Source of the DNA: DASQEH01 sp035633755
GTDB taxonomy: Bacteria > Actinomycetota > Actinomycetes > Propionibacteriales > Nocardioidaceae
Length of the DNA: 64,000 nucleotides
Assembly (NCBI GenBank): GCA_035633755.1
Contig: DASQEH010000054.1
Coordinates: 1-64,000 of the forward strand
Direction: 5' to 3'
This document shows, one piece after another, positions 1-8,405 of this stretch. The notes below the pieces were generated by a model, which was given only the letters and a program-made list of their open reading frames with translations, was not told the DNA's origin and searched no databases. The position numbers and the translations under genes were made by a program. Positions within the stretch are counted from its first letter, which is position 1. Each line of letters opens with the position of its first letter.

Positions 1-1394
1 CGATCAAGTACTTCAACGACGGTGACATCGTCGCCGGCACCATCGTGAAGGTCGACCGGGACGAGGTCCTGCTCGACATCGGTTACAAGACCGAAGGGGT
101 CATCCCCTCCAAGGAACTCTCGATCAAGCACGACGTGGACCCCTTCGAGGTCGTCTCCGTCGGTGACGAGGTCGAGGCCCTGGTCCAGCAGAAAGAGGAC
201 AAAGAGGGCCGGCTGATCCTGTCCAAGAAGCGGGCTCAGTACGAGCGCGCCTGGGGCACGATCGAGAAGATCAAGGAAGAGGACGGCGTGGTGACCGGGT
301 CGGTCATCGAGGTCGTCAAGGGTGGACTCATCATCGACATCGGTCTGCGTGGCTTCCTCCCCGCATCGCTGGTCGAGATGCGCCGAGTTCGTGACCTGCA
401 GCCGTATGTCGGCAAGGAGCTCGAGGCCAAGATCATCGAGCTCGACAAGAACCGCAACAACGTCGTGCTGTCGCGCCGTGCGTGGCTGGAGCAGACTCAG
501 TCCGAGGTTCGCCAGAACTTCCTCACCCAGCTGCAGAAGGGCCAGGTCCGGCCCGGTGTCGTCTCGTCGATCGTCAACTTCGGCGCCTTCGTCGACCTTG
601 GTGGAGTCGACGGCCTGGTCCATGTGTCCGAGCTGTCCTGGAAGCACATCGACCATCCGAGCGAGGTAGTCGAGGTCGGTCAGGAAGTAACGGTCGAGGT
701 CCTCGATGTCGACATGGACCGCGAGCGGGTCTCGCTGTCGCTCAAGGCGACGCAGGAAGACCCGTGGCAGCAGTTCGCCCGTATCCACCAGATGGGGCAG
801 ATCGTTCCCGGCAAGGTCACCAAGCTTGTTCCCTTCGGCGCCTTCGTGCGGGTCGAGGAAGGCATCGAGGGGCTGGTGCACATCTCCGAGCTCGCCGAGC
901 GTCACGTCGAGATTCCCGAGCAGGTCGTGCAGGTGAACGACGACGTGATGGTGAAGATCATCGACATCGACCTCGAGCGGCGTCGCATCTCCCTGTCGCT
1001 CAAGCAGGCCAACGAGGGTCTGGACGCAACGGCCGACGACTTCGACCCCACGCTCTACGGCATGTCGGCGTCCTACGACGAGGCCGGCAACTACCTCTAC
1101 CCTGAGGGCTTCGACGCCGCCACCGGCGAGTGGCTCGAGGGGTACGACGACCAGAAGGCGGCTTGGGAGCGGCAGTACGCCGAGGCCCACGCACGCTGGG
1201 AGGCCCACAAGACGCAGGTCGAGGAAGCCCAGAAGGCCGATGTGGAGGCTGGAGAGGCCGCCAACTATTCCTCCGACGACCGGCCGGCCCCACCGGCCGG
1301 CGCAGCGACCACGCCGGCCGCCGTCGCCGAGGGCTCGCTGGCGTCCGACGAGGCGCTGCAGGCGCTGCGTGAGAAGCTCACCGGCGGTCAGTGA
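1..1394 (+). CDS. rpsA: 30S ribosomal protein S1 (5' partial)
   Basis: The reading frame is open from base 3 and enters from outside the window, so the true start is missing; the first GTG at 45 is internal. S1 binds mRNA on the 30S subunit and helps initiation on structured leaders. Four S1/OB repeats are visible, at roughly 24-230, 276-480, 541-735 and 796-990, each ending in a VSLSLK- or VVLSRR-type strand. From about 1020 follows an acidic and then alanine/proline-rich tail without an S1 fold, as in other actinobacterial S1 proteins. Codon use is strongly biased to C/G third positions, as expected of a highly expressed gene. A strong hairpin follows 39 bases after the stop. Identification is secure. 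Confidence 0.97.
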   Translation, partial: IKYFNDGDIVAGTIVKVDRDEVLLDIGYKTEGVIPSKELSIKHDVDPFEVVSVGDEVEALVQQKEDKEGRLILSKKRAQYERAWGTIEKIKEEDGVVTGSVIEVVKGGLIIDIGLRGFLPASLVEMRRVRDLQPYVGKELEAKIIELDKNRNNVVLSRRAWLEQTQSEVRQNFLTQLQKGQVRPGVVSSIVNFGAFVDLGGVDGLVHVSELSWKHIDHPSEVVEVGQEVTVEVLDVDMDRERVSLSLKATQEDPWQQFARIHQMGQIVPGKVTKLVPFGAFVRVEEGIEGLVHISELAERHVEIPEQVVQVNDDVMVKIIDIDLERRRISLSLKQANEGLDATADDFDPTLYGMSASYDEAGNYLYPEGFDAATGEWLEGYDDQKAAWERQYAEAHARWEAHKTQVEEAQKADVEAGEAANYSSDDRPAPPAGAATTPAAVAEGSLASDEALQALREKLTGGQ

Positions 1395-1433
1395 CACGCC
1401 TATCAGGACTTCCTCCTGAGCACTGATGTTCAG

Positions 1434-1470
1434 CACTCGGCCTCATCCCGCCCAGGGACGAGGCCGAGTG
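1434..1470 (+). terminator. Rho-independent-type terminator of rpsA
   Basis: A 16-base arm (1434-1449) pairs with 1455-1470 around a 5-base loop, with one mismatch. A moderately T-rich stretch (TCGTTGTGCT) follows. It sits just downstream of rpsA and directly before the start of the next gene, so it very likely ends rpsA transcription and leaves the esterase to its own promoter. Confidence 0.75.
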
Positions 1471-1475
1471 TCGTT

Positions 1476-2672
1476 GTGCTGGTTGCGGTAGCCCTCCTCC
1501 TGATGGCGGGCTGCTCGGGGACCAGCGACGAGTCGCGACTGTCCGATCGCTCGGAGTCGTCGCGGAGCGCCGCGACGCCCTCCCCGCAGCCAGCCGAACC
1601 TCCGACCCGCTGGCTCGTCACCCTCGGCGACAGCTATATCTCCGGAGAGGGTGCCCGCTGGGGTGGCAACACGTCGGGGCCTGCCCGGACTGTCGACGTC
1701 CTGGGCACCGACGCCTACCTGAACGCCAGTGGTCGCGAAGACGTCCCAGGCTGCCATCGCGCTGAGCTGCCGATGGACAACGGTGGTGACCATCGGCTCC
1801 TGCACAAGAACCTCGCCTGCTCCGGAGCTACCACCGGCTCACGCTCGAACGGTGGAGCATTCACCCCGGGCGTCGACTTCTACACCGACGCCGACGGACA
1901 CATCGGCCAGCTGGTTGCGTTGCGTCGCTTCAGCGCGCGCCACGACGTGGCCTCGGTTGCGGTGTTGATCGGAGGCAACGACTTCGGCTTCGGGTCTATC
2001 GTCGGGGCCTGTGTGAGCGCCTTCCTGTCCGCCGTCACAGGATCGCCGTCGAGCTGCAAGGACGACGACAGGCTAGCCAGCGCCCTCGCTGCGCCCGTGG
2101 TCGAGCGCATCACCGAGCGGATAGCCGCATCGCTTCGTGGCGTCGGGGAGGCGATGCGGCGCGCCGGGTATGACGCCGCCGACTACGACGTCGTCGTGGC
2201 GAACTACCCGTCGCCGTTGCCTGACGGACCGCGAATGCGTTACCGCGAAGACTTCCTTCACCGGTTCGTTGCCGGTGGATGCCCGGTGCTGGACCACGAC
2301 GCTACCTGGGCCAACCGCGTGGTTCTCGACACGATCAACAGCTCCATTGCCCGCGCCGTGTCGTTGAGCGGCCTGCCGAACGTGGTGACCGTGGACCTGA
2401 GTCAAGCCTTCCGCGGGCACCGGCTCTGCGAGGTAGGCGTGTCTCAGCTGCAGGAGACCTCCTTGCGGTCGTGGACGTCCGCCGGGGCCAAGGATCAGGT
2501 CGAGTGGGTCAACATGCTCTCGGGTAAGCCGGCACCGTGGCAGCCTCGCGAGTCGCTGCACCCCAACTACTGGGGGACACTGGCTGTGCGTGGCTGTATC
2601 CGCGCGGCGGTCGAGAGAAAGACGCCGACCGCGGGACGCTGCACACGCGGTGAGTTCGAGCCGCGGAGCTGA
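1476..2672 (+). CDS. Secreted SGNH/GDSL-family lipoprotein esterase
   Basis: 398 aa. A hydrophobic N-terminus ends in a lipobox-like MAGC (Cys13), followed by a Ser/Pro-rich linker, so the enzyme is probably anchored outside the membrane as a lipoprotein. SGNH block I is GDSY at residues 51-54 (nucleophile Ser53), block III is GGNDFGF near residue 168, and the C-terminal HPN (His about 362) supplies the base. The usual DxxH reads ExxH here. Several cysteines suggest disulfides. Family members hydrolyse ester bonds in lipids or polysaccharides; the substrate cannot be told. The GTG at 1476 lies only 5 bases after the rpsA terminator and has no Shine-Dalgarno. Other starts would cost the signal peptide, so the start is plausible but not firm. 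Confidence 0.8.
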   Translation: MLVAVALLLMAGCSGTSDESRLSDRSESSRSAATPSPQPAEPPTRWLVTLGDSYISGEGARWGGNTSGPARTVDVLGTDAYLNASGREDVPGCHRAELPMDNGGDHRLLHKNLACSGATTGSRSNGGAFTPGVDFYTDADGHIGQLVALRRFSARHDVASVAVLIGGNDFGFGSIVGACVSAFLSAVTGSPSSCKDDDRLASALAAPVVERITERIAASLRGVGEAMRRAGYDAADYDVVVANYPSPLPDGPRMRYREDFLHRFVAGGCPVLDHDATWANRVVLDTINSSIARAVSLSGLPNVVTVDLSQAFRGHRLCEVGVSQLQETSLRSWTSAGAKDQVEWVNMLSGKPAPWQPRESLHPNYWGTLAVRGCIRAAVERKTPTAGRCTRGEFEPRS

Positions 2673-2775
2673 GCCCTACTCGAGAGTCTGCCCATCGCTC
2701 TCGGGGGAAATCAGGTCGTGGTGCACCCCGTCAGCATCAGGGACCGCGGAGAAGGACCCAAGCGTCACTCGGCTT

Positions 2776-3633
2776 TCAGGTCGTACGCGCGGCGAGGGTC
2801 GCAATCGCTTGCGTGAGACGTTGGGGATGCTCAACGGGCGTGAGGTGACCGGCACCGCGGATTACCTCGAGGTCCACCGCGAGTCGGCTTCGCACCGCCG
2901 CTGCGAGCTTGGAAACGGGAAGGAAGCAGTCACGTTCCCCGGATAACGCCACGCGAGGTGTGCGCTGCCATCGGCTCAGCTCCTCGGACGGAAGGGGCGC
3001 TGGTGCCACTCGGGGCCGGGTGTGCCGTGCCACCAACGTCATCCACTCGGTGAGGTCAGCTCGAGGCAGATGCCCAGGAGCAGACATGCTCCGAAGCATC
3101 CGAGCGCTGCTGTGAGGTGAGGGTCTGCCCAACCAAACGAGCGTCGAGGCGAGTACGGCAGGGCCGACACGCAGCCTCATGAGGCCCGCGGGGTCGATCA
3201 GGACGATCCCGGCTACCCGCTGGGGGTCGGCCATCAGCGCGACCGCGGCTCCCAGCGAGTGTCCGACGAGGACGAGCGCGTGGGCTTCCAGCGATGTGAT
3301 GACCTCACTGACCCACAGACGGTGTGCTGCCCGCGAGTGCTCTCCGGCGAGGCTGCCAGCGCTGAGGCCCGGCTGGCCCGGAAGGTCGGCAGCCACCACG
3401 TGATGCTGCTCGGCCAGTCCCGCCACGAAGTCCAGCGACGTCGCGGCGTTGAAGTTGGTCCCTGGCAGGAACAGCACCGTCACGGACCCGGCGCCCGCTC
3501 GCACGAGGTGAGTGCGCCCGACGCTCGTCAGGATCTCCGAGCGCTCATGCGGGATGGGCCAGTCGTCGAGCCGGCTCTGGCACCATTGCCGTACCGCGGC
3601 GCGGCCAGCCTCGGTTCGATACGCGTCACGCAT
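2776..3633 (-). CDS. Alpha/beta-fold hydrolase
   Basis: 285 aa from the ATG at 3633; the frame is open to 3678, but that start has little support. The fold is recognised by the oxyanion strand LFLPGTNFN (residues about 54-62), the nucleophile elbow GHSLG (124-128, Ser126), an acid in SGERDCFLP and the base in GAGHLTPVEHP near the C-terminus. No signal peptide or membrane segment is seen, so it is a cytoplasmic hydrolase of unknown substrate. It is transcribed divergently from coaE, starting 66 bases away, and its 3' end lies 103 bases beyond the esterase stop in convergent orientation. Nothing in the context narrows the reaction. Confidence 0.8.
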   Translation of the reverse strand: MRDAYRTEAGRAAVRQWCQSRLDDWPIPHERSEILTSVGRTHLVRAGAGSVTVLFLPGTNFNAATSLDFVAGLAEQHHVVAADLPGQPGLSAGSLAGEHSRAAHRLWVSEVITSLEAHALVLVGHSLGAAVALMADPQRVAGIVLIDPAGLMRLRVGPAVLASTLVWLGRPSPHSSARMLRSMSAPGHLPRADLTEWMTLVARHTRPRVAPAPLPSEELSRWQRTPRVALSGERDCFLPVSKLAAAVRSRLAVDLEVIRGAGHLTPVEHPQRLTQAIATLAARTT

Positions 3634-3699
3634 GCCGTCATTGTGTCGCAGCGCGTGCGGCGGAGCGGCCGCGTTCACGCTCTAGGAGGTTGGCACACG

Positions 3700-4299
3700 A
3701 TGATGCGGGTCGGACTCACGGGCGGTATCGGTTCCGGTAAGTCCACCGTCGGGAGGCTCTTGGCCGAGCGGGGTGCGGTCGTCATCGACTCCGACCGGCT
3801 GGCCCGGGACGTCGTCGCACCCGGGACGCCGGGACTCAGCTCGGTCGTGCAGCGGTTCGGGAGTGAGGTCATCACCCTGACCGGCGAGCTCGACCGCCGA
3901 GCCATGGCTGAGCGAGTGTTCGGCGACGCTGCGGCCCGCGCGGACCTGGAGGCGATCATCCACCCGTTGGTGCGCGCCCGAGCCGCTGAGCTCGAGGTTG
4001 CCGCCGGTCCCGGCGCCCTCGTCGTGCATGACATCCCGCTCCTGGTGGAGACAGGGCAAGCCGAGCGTTTCGATGTCGTCATCGTCGTCGACGTGCCCTG
4101 CGACGTTCAGCTTGACCGGCTGACCAGGCTGCGCGGCATGAGCCCGGAGGAGGCCAAGGCGCGCATCGGCGCCCAGGCCTCGCGTACCGAGAGGCTCGCC
4201 GCCGCAGACATCGTCGTCGACAACAGCGGATCCTTGGAGGAACTATCCGCAGTCGTCGACTCGATGTGGGAGCAGCTCAGCCAGGCGCCGGGGCGCTGA
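3700..4299 (+). CDS. coaE: Dephospho-CoA kinase
   Basis: 199 aa. It phosphorylates the 3' hydroxyl of dephospho-CoA, the last step of coenzyme A synthesis. The P-loop GGIGSGKS is at residues 8-15, followed by the DSD motif in VIDSDRLARDVV and the lid region containing RLRGMSPEEAKARI. An AGGAGG Shine-Dalgarno at 3684-3689 fits the ATG at 3700 (an in-frame ATG at 3703 is equally possible) and rules out the longer open frame upstream. The protein is single-domain, without the C-terminal GrpB-like extension of mycobacterial CoaE. rpsA-coaE proximity is common in actinobacteria. The stop is only 3 bases from the stop of the convergent sigma-factor gene. Confidence 0.95.
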   Translation: MMRVGLTGGIGSGKSTVGRLLAERGAVVIDSDRLARDVVAPGTPGLSSVVQRFGSEVITLTGELDRRAMAERVFGDAAARADLEAIIHPLVRARAAELEVAAGPGALVVHDIPLLVETGQAERFDVVIVVDVPCDVQLDRLTRLRGMSPEEAKARIGAQASRTERLAAADIVVDNSGSLEELSAVVDSMWEQLSQAPGR

Positions 4300-4302
4300 G
4301 CC

Positions 4303-5268
4303 TCAGGCCGCCAGGTCGGGGTCGGCGAGCTTGCGAAGCTGCGCGAGAGCCTCGCGCTCGAGCTGGCGAACCCGCTCAGCGGATACACCGTGTCGGGCAC
4401 CGATGTCGGCGAGCTTCTCCTGCCGACCGTCGACGAGGCCGTAGCGGGAGCGGATGACGTCGGCCGAGCGCGGGTCGAGCAGCTCCACCAGCTCGTCGAG
4501 ACGCTGCCGCGACTCGACATCGAGGAAGGCCGAATCAGGACCGGGCGTTGTCTCGCGAGCCACCAGGTCACCGAGCGACGTGTCACCGTCGTCGTCGACG
4601 GGAGTGTCGAGACTCACGTGGTCGCGACCCCAGTTGATCAGGTCGAGGACACGCTCCATCGACATGTCGAGCTCAGCGGCGATCTCATCGGGCTCAGGGT
4701 CTCGGCCGAGCTGCCGCTCGAGGGTACGGCGGGCGGAGCCGATCTGGTTCAGCTCCTCGACGACGTGCACTGGGAGTCGCACGACCCGGGCCTGCTGGGC
4801 AATCCCGCGGGTGATGGCCTGCCGTACCCACCAGGTGGCGTACGTGGAGAACTTGTACCCCTTGGCGTAGTCGAACTTCTCGACCGCCCGAATAAGTCCG
4901 GTGTTGCCCTCCTGGACGAGGTCGAGCATCGGCATCGCGGAACGGCCGTACTTGCGCGCGATCGACACCACCAGACGGAGGTTGGCCTGGATGAAGCGCT
5001 GCATTGCCTGCTCACCCTCGGACGCCAGCCACTCCAGCTCCTCGCGGGTGGCACGCCGAGGCGCCTCCCCCTTGGCACGCCCTACGCGTCCGGTGGCCAG
5101 GAGGTGCTCTGCGAAGAGCCCGGCCTCGATGGCCTTGGACAGCTCCACCTCGGTGGCTGCGTCGAGAAGCGGCGTACGGGCGATCTCGTCGAGGTACATG
5201 CCCACGCTGTCGCGGCCCTCGATGCCGCTGTCGCGTGACTCAACCGTGCTGCTGCGACGTGTACTCAC
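4303..5268 (-). CDS. Group 2 RNA polymerase sigma factor (SigB/HrdD-like)
   Basis: 321 aa from GTG 5268, chosen because AGAAGGAG precedes it; the open frame continues to 5316 without support. It has region 1.2 (residues about 20-55), region 2 with the -10 recognition helix (KGYKFSTYATWWVRQAI), region 3 and region 4 with a C-terminal HTH (VSAERVRQLEREALAQLRKL). It lacks the long Lys/Ala/Pro N-terminal extension of the second SigA-like factor in the window (15240-16649), so I read it as the non-essential principal-like factor (SigB in mycobacteria, HrdD in Streptomyces), used in stress or stationary phase. An ECF-type promoter lies about 50-70 bases upstream. The gene is convergent with coaE. 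Confidence 0.9.
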   Translation of the reverse strand: MSTRRSSTVESRDSGIEGRDSVGMYLDEIARTPLLDAATEVELSKAIEAGLFAEHLLATGRVGRAKGEAPRRATREELEWLASEGEQAMQRFIQANLRLVVSIARKYGRSAMPMLDLVQEGNTGLIRAVEKFDYAKGYKFSTYATWWVRQAITRGIAQQARVVRLPVHVVEELNQIGSARRTLERQLGRDPEPDEIAAELDMSMERVLDLINWGRDHVSLDTPVDDDGDTSLGDLVARETTPGPDSAFLDVESRQRLDELVELLDPRSADVIRSRYGLVDGRQEKLADIGARHGVSAERVRQLEREALAQLRKLADPDLAA

Positions 5269-5314
5269 CGTGCTCCTTCTCTTGAGCGTCTCCACAGATG
5301 TCCGTACCCTTGGC

Positions 5315-5340
5315 AACGCGTGCTGGCCGCCTCAGATTCC
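5315..5340 (-). promoter_or_regulatory. Candidate SigR/SigH (thiol-stress ECF) promoter for the group 2 sigma gene
   Basis: On the minus strand the -35 GGAAT (5340-5336) is followed by exactly 18 bases and then GTT (5317-5315), which matches the GGAAT-N18-GTT consensus of Streptomyces SigR and its mycobacterial counterpart SigH. Transcription would start near 5308, about 40 bases before the GTG at 5268 and its Shine-Dalgarno. In mycobacteria and Streptomyces, sigB and hrdD are known targets of these oxidative-stress sigma factors, which makes the match more credible. Confidence 0.6.
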
Positions 5341-5420
5341 GGATACTGGTCGGAACTTCACCCCCGCGGCATGCGGAAGTACTCCAATTAACGCCTCAGC
5401 CGGACTTGTTGTTGCGCCTC

Positions 5421-7589
5421 TCAGGATGTTCTTACACCCACCGGGTCCAAGACGTGAGGCTTTTGGCTGGCCCCGGCACGGTCGATGATCCAGGCGTAGT
5501 AGTCCGCAGTTTCTCGCCACGAGTCATACCGGCCACTCGCCCCGCCATGGCCGGCCGACATTTCGCACTTGAGCAAGACAGGGGAGTCGCCGGTCACAGT
5601 AGCGCGCAGGGCTGCGATCCACTTGGCCGGCTCGACATAGAAGACGCGGGTGTCATTGATCGAGGTGAGCGCGTAGATGGCGGGGTAGCGTCGGCGCTGG
5701 AGGTTCTCATAAGGCGAATACGAGGCCATGTAGTCGTACACCTCGGGGTCGTGCAGAGGATCGCCCCACTCGTCCCACTCGGCGACCGTCAGCGGAAGCG
5801 ACGGGTCCAGGATCGTGGTGAGAGCGTCGACGAACGGGACCTGCGCCACGATCGCCGCGAACAGGTCGGGTTCCATGTTGGCAACGGCGCCCATCAGCAG
5901 TCCGCCCGCGCTGCCGCCGAGCCCTACGAGCTGCTCCCGGGTCGTCCAGCCTGTGTCGACGAGATGATGGGCACAGTCGACATAGTCGGTGAACGTGTTC
6001 TTCTTCTGCAGCAGCTTGCCCTGCTCGTACCATTCCCGACCCATCTCACCCCCGCCGCGCACGTGGGCCACGGCGAACACCATGCCCCGGTCGAGAAGCG
6101 ACACCCGGGAGATGCTGAGGTAAGGATCCATGCTCAGCTCGTAGGAGCCGTAGCCGTACAGCAGCAGCGGCGCCGAGCTGCGGTCCTCGACGCCTGCTGA
6201 ACGCACAATCGAGACGGGGATGCGGGTGCCGTCGCGGCCGGTGACCCACTCACGGCTCTGCACGTAGTCGGCGGGGTCGTATCCACCGAGGACCGGCTGG
6301 CGCTTGCGCAGGTGCAGCTGCGTCGTGGCCGGGTCGTACTCGAGCACGGTGGCGGGCGTGACCCACGAGGAATAGGCGAGTCGGACCAACGGCTGCCGCC
6401 AGTCCGAGAACCCCGTAGCGACCGCGCTGAACAGCTCTTCGTCGAAGCTGATGTTGGCGCCCTCCCCGATTCCGTCCGAGGTCAACGGGAACACCCGGAC
6501 CTGGGGTAGTCCCGACTCGCGCAGATTGACCGCCACGGTCGTCGCGGACACGTCGACGTCAGTCAGCCGCACGGAGTCGCTGGCAGGGACCAGCGTGTCC
6601 AGGTCCTGCAGCGAGGTCATCTCGATGGAGCCGACGCCCAGGGTGAAGTTCGCGGCGAGGGCGTTGTGCAGAACCACCAACCGGTCGGCGCCACCGATGA
6701 CGGCGTGCTCGACCGAGTACTCCACTCCTTCCGTGCGCGGCACCAGGACGCGGAAGTCCCCGAGCGGGTCGGCCGCCTCGAGGATGCGTACCTCGGTTGT
6801 GATCCGCGACCGGGAGACCAGCAGCAGGAACCGGTCGGACGTCGTGCGCCGCATGGACACGGAGAAGTGTCCGTCGGCCTCGTGATGCACGACGACGTCG
6901 GTCGCGGCATCGGTACCGATGGTGTGTCGCCATACCTTGTCCGACCGCCACGCGTCGTCGACGGTGCTGTAGAAGACGATGCTGCCGTCCGCCGACCAGG
7001 TGGCGTCGCCGAGGGTGTTCTCGATCCGGTCATCGAGCAGCTCGCCGGTGCGCAGGTCCTTGACATAGATGGTGTGGCGCTCGTCGCCGACGAGGTCCGT
7101 CGAGTAGGCCAACAGGTTCTCGTCAGGGGTCACCGAGAAGGCACTGATGGAGAAGAACTCCGACCCTTCGGCCAGGGCGTTGCAGTCCACGAGCACTATC
7201 TCGCCCGGAACGGGGACGCCTGCGTCGAGTGCGGGCGGTGTCCAGTCGTCACCTGCTGCCGGCGCTCGGCACAGCAGTGGGTAGTCGAGGCCCTCGACTG
7301 TTCTGCTGTAGTACCAGTAGGCGCCGGTACGCGCCGGGACCGACAGGTCCGTCTCCTGCGTCCGGTGCTGGATCTCGGCGAAGATGTCGCGGCGGAGGTC
7401 CTCGAGGTGCGCGGTCTGCTCAGCTCTGTAGGCGTTCTCCGCCTCGAGGTAGGCGATGGTCTCGGGGTCGGACTTGTCTCGCAGCCACTCGTAGTCGTCG
7501 ATGAAGACGCGGTCATGGTGCTCACGCCGTTGCGGACGCTTGATAGCGATCGGAGGGGTGGTACCAGAGGAGGATGCAGGCTCGTTCAC
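5421..7589 (-). CDS. ptrB: Oligopeptidase B, S9A prolyl-oligopeptidase family
   Basis: 722 aa. A cytoplasmic serine peptidase that cleaves short peptides after Arg or Lys. Residues about 15-420 form the beta-propeller that limits substrate size. The C-terminal alpha/beta-hydrolase domain carries GGSAGG (558-563, nucleophile Ser560), Asp646 in NDTRV and His681 in AGHGGASGR. The preceding VRGGGEMGREWYEQGK block is typical of the family. There is no signal peptide. The GTG at 7589 has a TATGGT hexamer (7601-7596) ending 7 bases upstream and no Shine-Dalgarno, so the mRNA may be leaderless. It is divergent from pxpA with only 50 bases between the starts; PtrB and PxpABC could both serve peptide and oxoproline salvage, but that link is inference. 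Confidence 0.93.
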   Translation of the reverse strand: MNEPASSSGTTPPIAIKRPQRREHHDRVFIDDYEWLRDKSDPETIAYLEAENAYRAEQTAHLEDLRRDIFAEIQHRTQETDLSVPARTGAYWYYSRTVEGLDYPLLCRAPAAGDDWTPPALDAGVPVPGEIVLVDCNALAEGSEFFSISAFSVTPDENLLAYSTDLVGDERHTIYVKDLRTGELLDDRIENTLGDATWSADGSIVFYSTVDDAWRSDKVWRHTIGTDAATDVVVHHEADGHFSVSMRRTTSDRFLLLVSRSRITTEVRILEAADPLGDFRVLVPRTEGVEYSVEHAVIGGADRLVVLHNALAANFTLGVGSIEMTSLQDLDTLVPASDSVRLTDVDVSATTVAVNLRESGLPQVRVFPLTSDGIGEGANISFDEELFSAVATGFSDWRQPLVRLAYSSWVTPATVLEYDPATTQLHLRKRQPVLGGYDPADYVQSREWVTGRDGTRIPVSIVRSAGVEDRSSAPLLLYGYGSYELSMDPYLSISRVSLLDRGMVFAVAHVRGGGEMGREWYEQGKLLQKKNTFTDYVDCAHHLVDTGWTTREQLVGLGGSAGGLLMGAVANMEPDLFAAIVAQVPFVDALTTILDPSLPLTVAEWDEWGDPLHDPEVYDYMASYSPYENLQRRRYPAIYALTSINDTRVFYVEPAKWIAALRATVTGDSPVLLKCEMSAGHGGASGRYDSWRETADYYAWIIDRAGASQKPHVLDPVGVRTS

Positions 7590-7595
7590 GTTGAG

Positions 7596-7601
7596 ACCAT
7601 A
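7596..7601 (-). promoter_or_regulatory. Candidate -10 of ptrB (leaderless)
   Basis: TATGGT read on the minus strand, with 6 bases between it and the GTG start at 7589. No Shine-Dalgarno is present, so transcription starting about 7 bases after the hexamer would begin at the start codon. Confidence 0.4.
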
Positions 7602-7627
7602 CCTGTGTCCACCCCCTGCCCCTACGC

Positions 7628-7633
7628 GATAAT
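7628..7633 (+). promoter_or_regulatory. Candidate -10 of pxpABC (leaderless)
   Basis: GATAAT lies 6 bases before the ATG of pxpA at 7640, with no Shine-Dalgarno between them. The -35 region is not convincing. It is back to back with the ptrB promoter. Confidence 0.45.
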
Positions 7634-7639
7634 TGCTCC

Positions 7640-8398
7640 ATGCAGGGCCGCTACGACCTGAACGCCGACGTAGGCGAGGGTTTCGCGGAGGACGAGGAGC
7701 TGATGGGTGTCATCACCTCAGCGAACGTGGCCTGCGGATTCCACGCGGGGAGTCGCGAGACGATGCGATGGATCTGCGCCATGGCCGCCGAGCGCGACGT
7801 GGCGATCGGGGCACAGGTCTCCTACCGCGACAGGGAGGGCTTCGGCCGGCGTCGGGTCGAGGTCGGTTTCCCTGAGCTCGTCGCGGACCTGGCCGAGCAG
7901 GTCGAGGCGCTGACGGCCGAGGCGACCGCGGTCGGCGCGAAGGTGCGCTACGTGAAGCCGCACGGCGCCCTGTACAACCGGTGTGTCGACGATCCAGTGC
8001 ACGCCGCAGCGGTGATCGAGTTGTGCAGCGCCTCCCGACTTCCGGTCCTGGGGCTGCCGGGGTCTGTGCTGCTCCGGTCGGCCGCGGAGGCCGGGGTGGC
8101 AGGTCACCGGGAGTTCTTCGCCGACCGTGCTTACGAGGCCAGCGGTCGGCTGGTGCCCCGCGGTCAGCAGGGGTCGGTGATCAGCGACCGCACGCGGGTC
8201 GCTCGGCGGGTCCGGGAGCTGGTTCGGGCACGGACGGTGCTGGCGCTGAGTGGTGAAGTCGTCGACGTAGGAGCCGACAGTATCTGCGTGCATGGTGACA
8301 GCCCCGGTGCTGCCGCGCTGGCGCGCACGGTGCGTGGTGTTCTCGAGGACGAGGGTGTGCTGGTGTCCTCGTCGCTGTGGCATGAGGAGGCGCGGTGA
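7640..8398 (+). CDS. pxpA: 5-oxoprolinase subunit A (LamB/YcsF family)
   Basis: 252 aa. With PxpB and PxpC it forms the prokaryotic ATP-dependent 5-oxoprolinase that opens pyroglutamate to glutamate. The family signature is complete: the N-terminal LNADVGEGF, NVACGFHAG near residue 30, and KPHGALYN near residue 107. Length matches the family (about 250 aa). It is the first gene of the operon pxpA-pxpB-pxpC, the usual actinobacterial order, and starts right after a -10-like element, so the transcript may be leaderless. Function is assigned from family and operon structure together. Confidence 0.93.
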   Translation: MQGRYDLNADVGEGFAEDEELMGVITSANVACGFHAGSRETMRWICAMAAERDVAIGAQVSYRDREGFGRRRVEVGFPELVADLAEQVEALTAEATAVGAKVRYVKPHGALYNRCVDDPVHAAAVIELCSASRLPVLGLPGSVLLRSAAEAGVAGHREFFADRAYEASGRLVPRGQQGSVISDRTRVARRVRELVRARTVLALSGEVVDVGADSICVHGDSPGAAALARTVRGVLEDEGVLVSSSLWHEEAR

Positions 8399-8405
8399 CG
8401 CCGGC

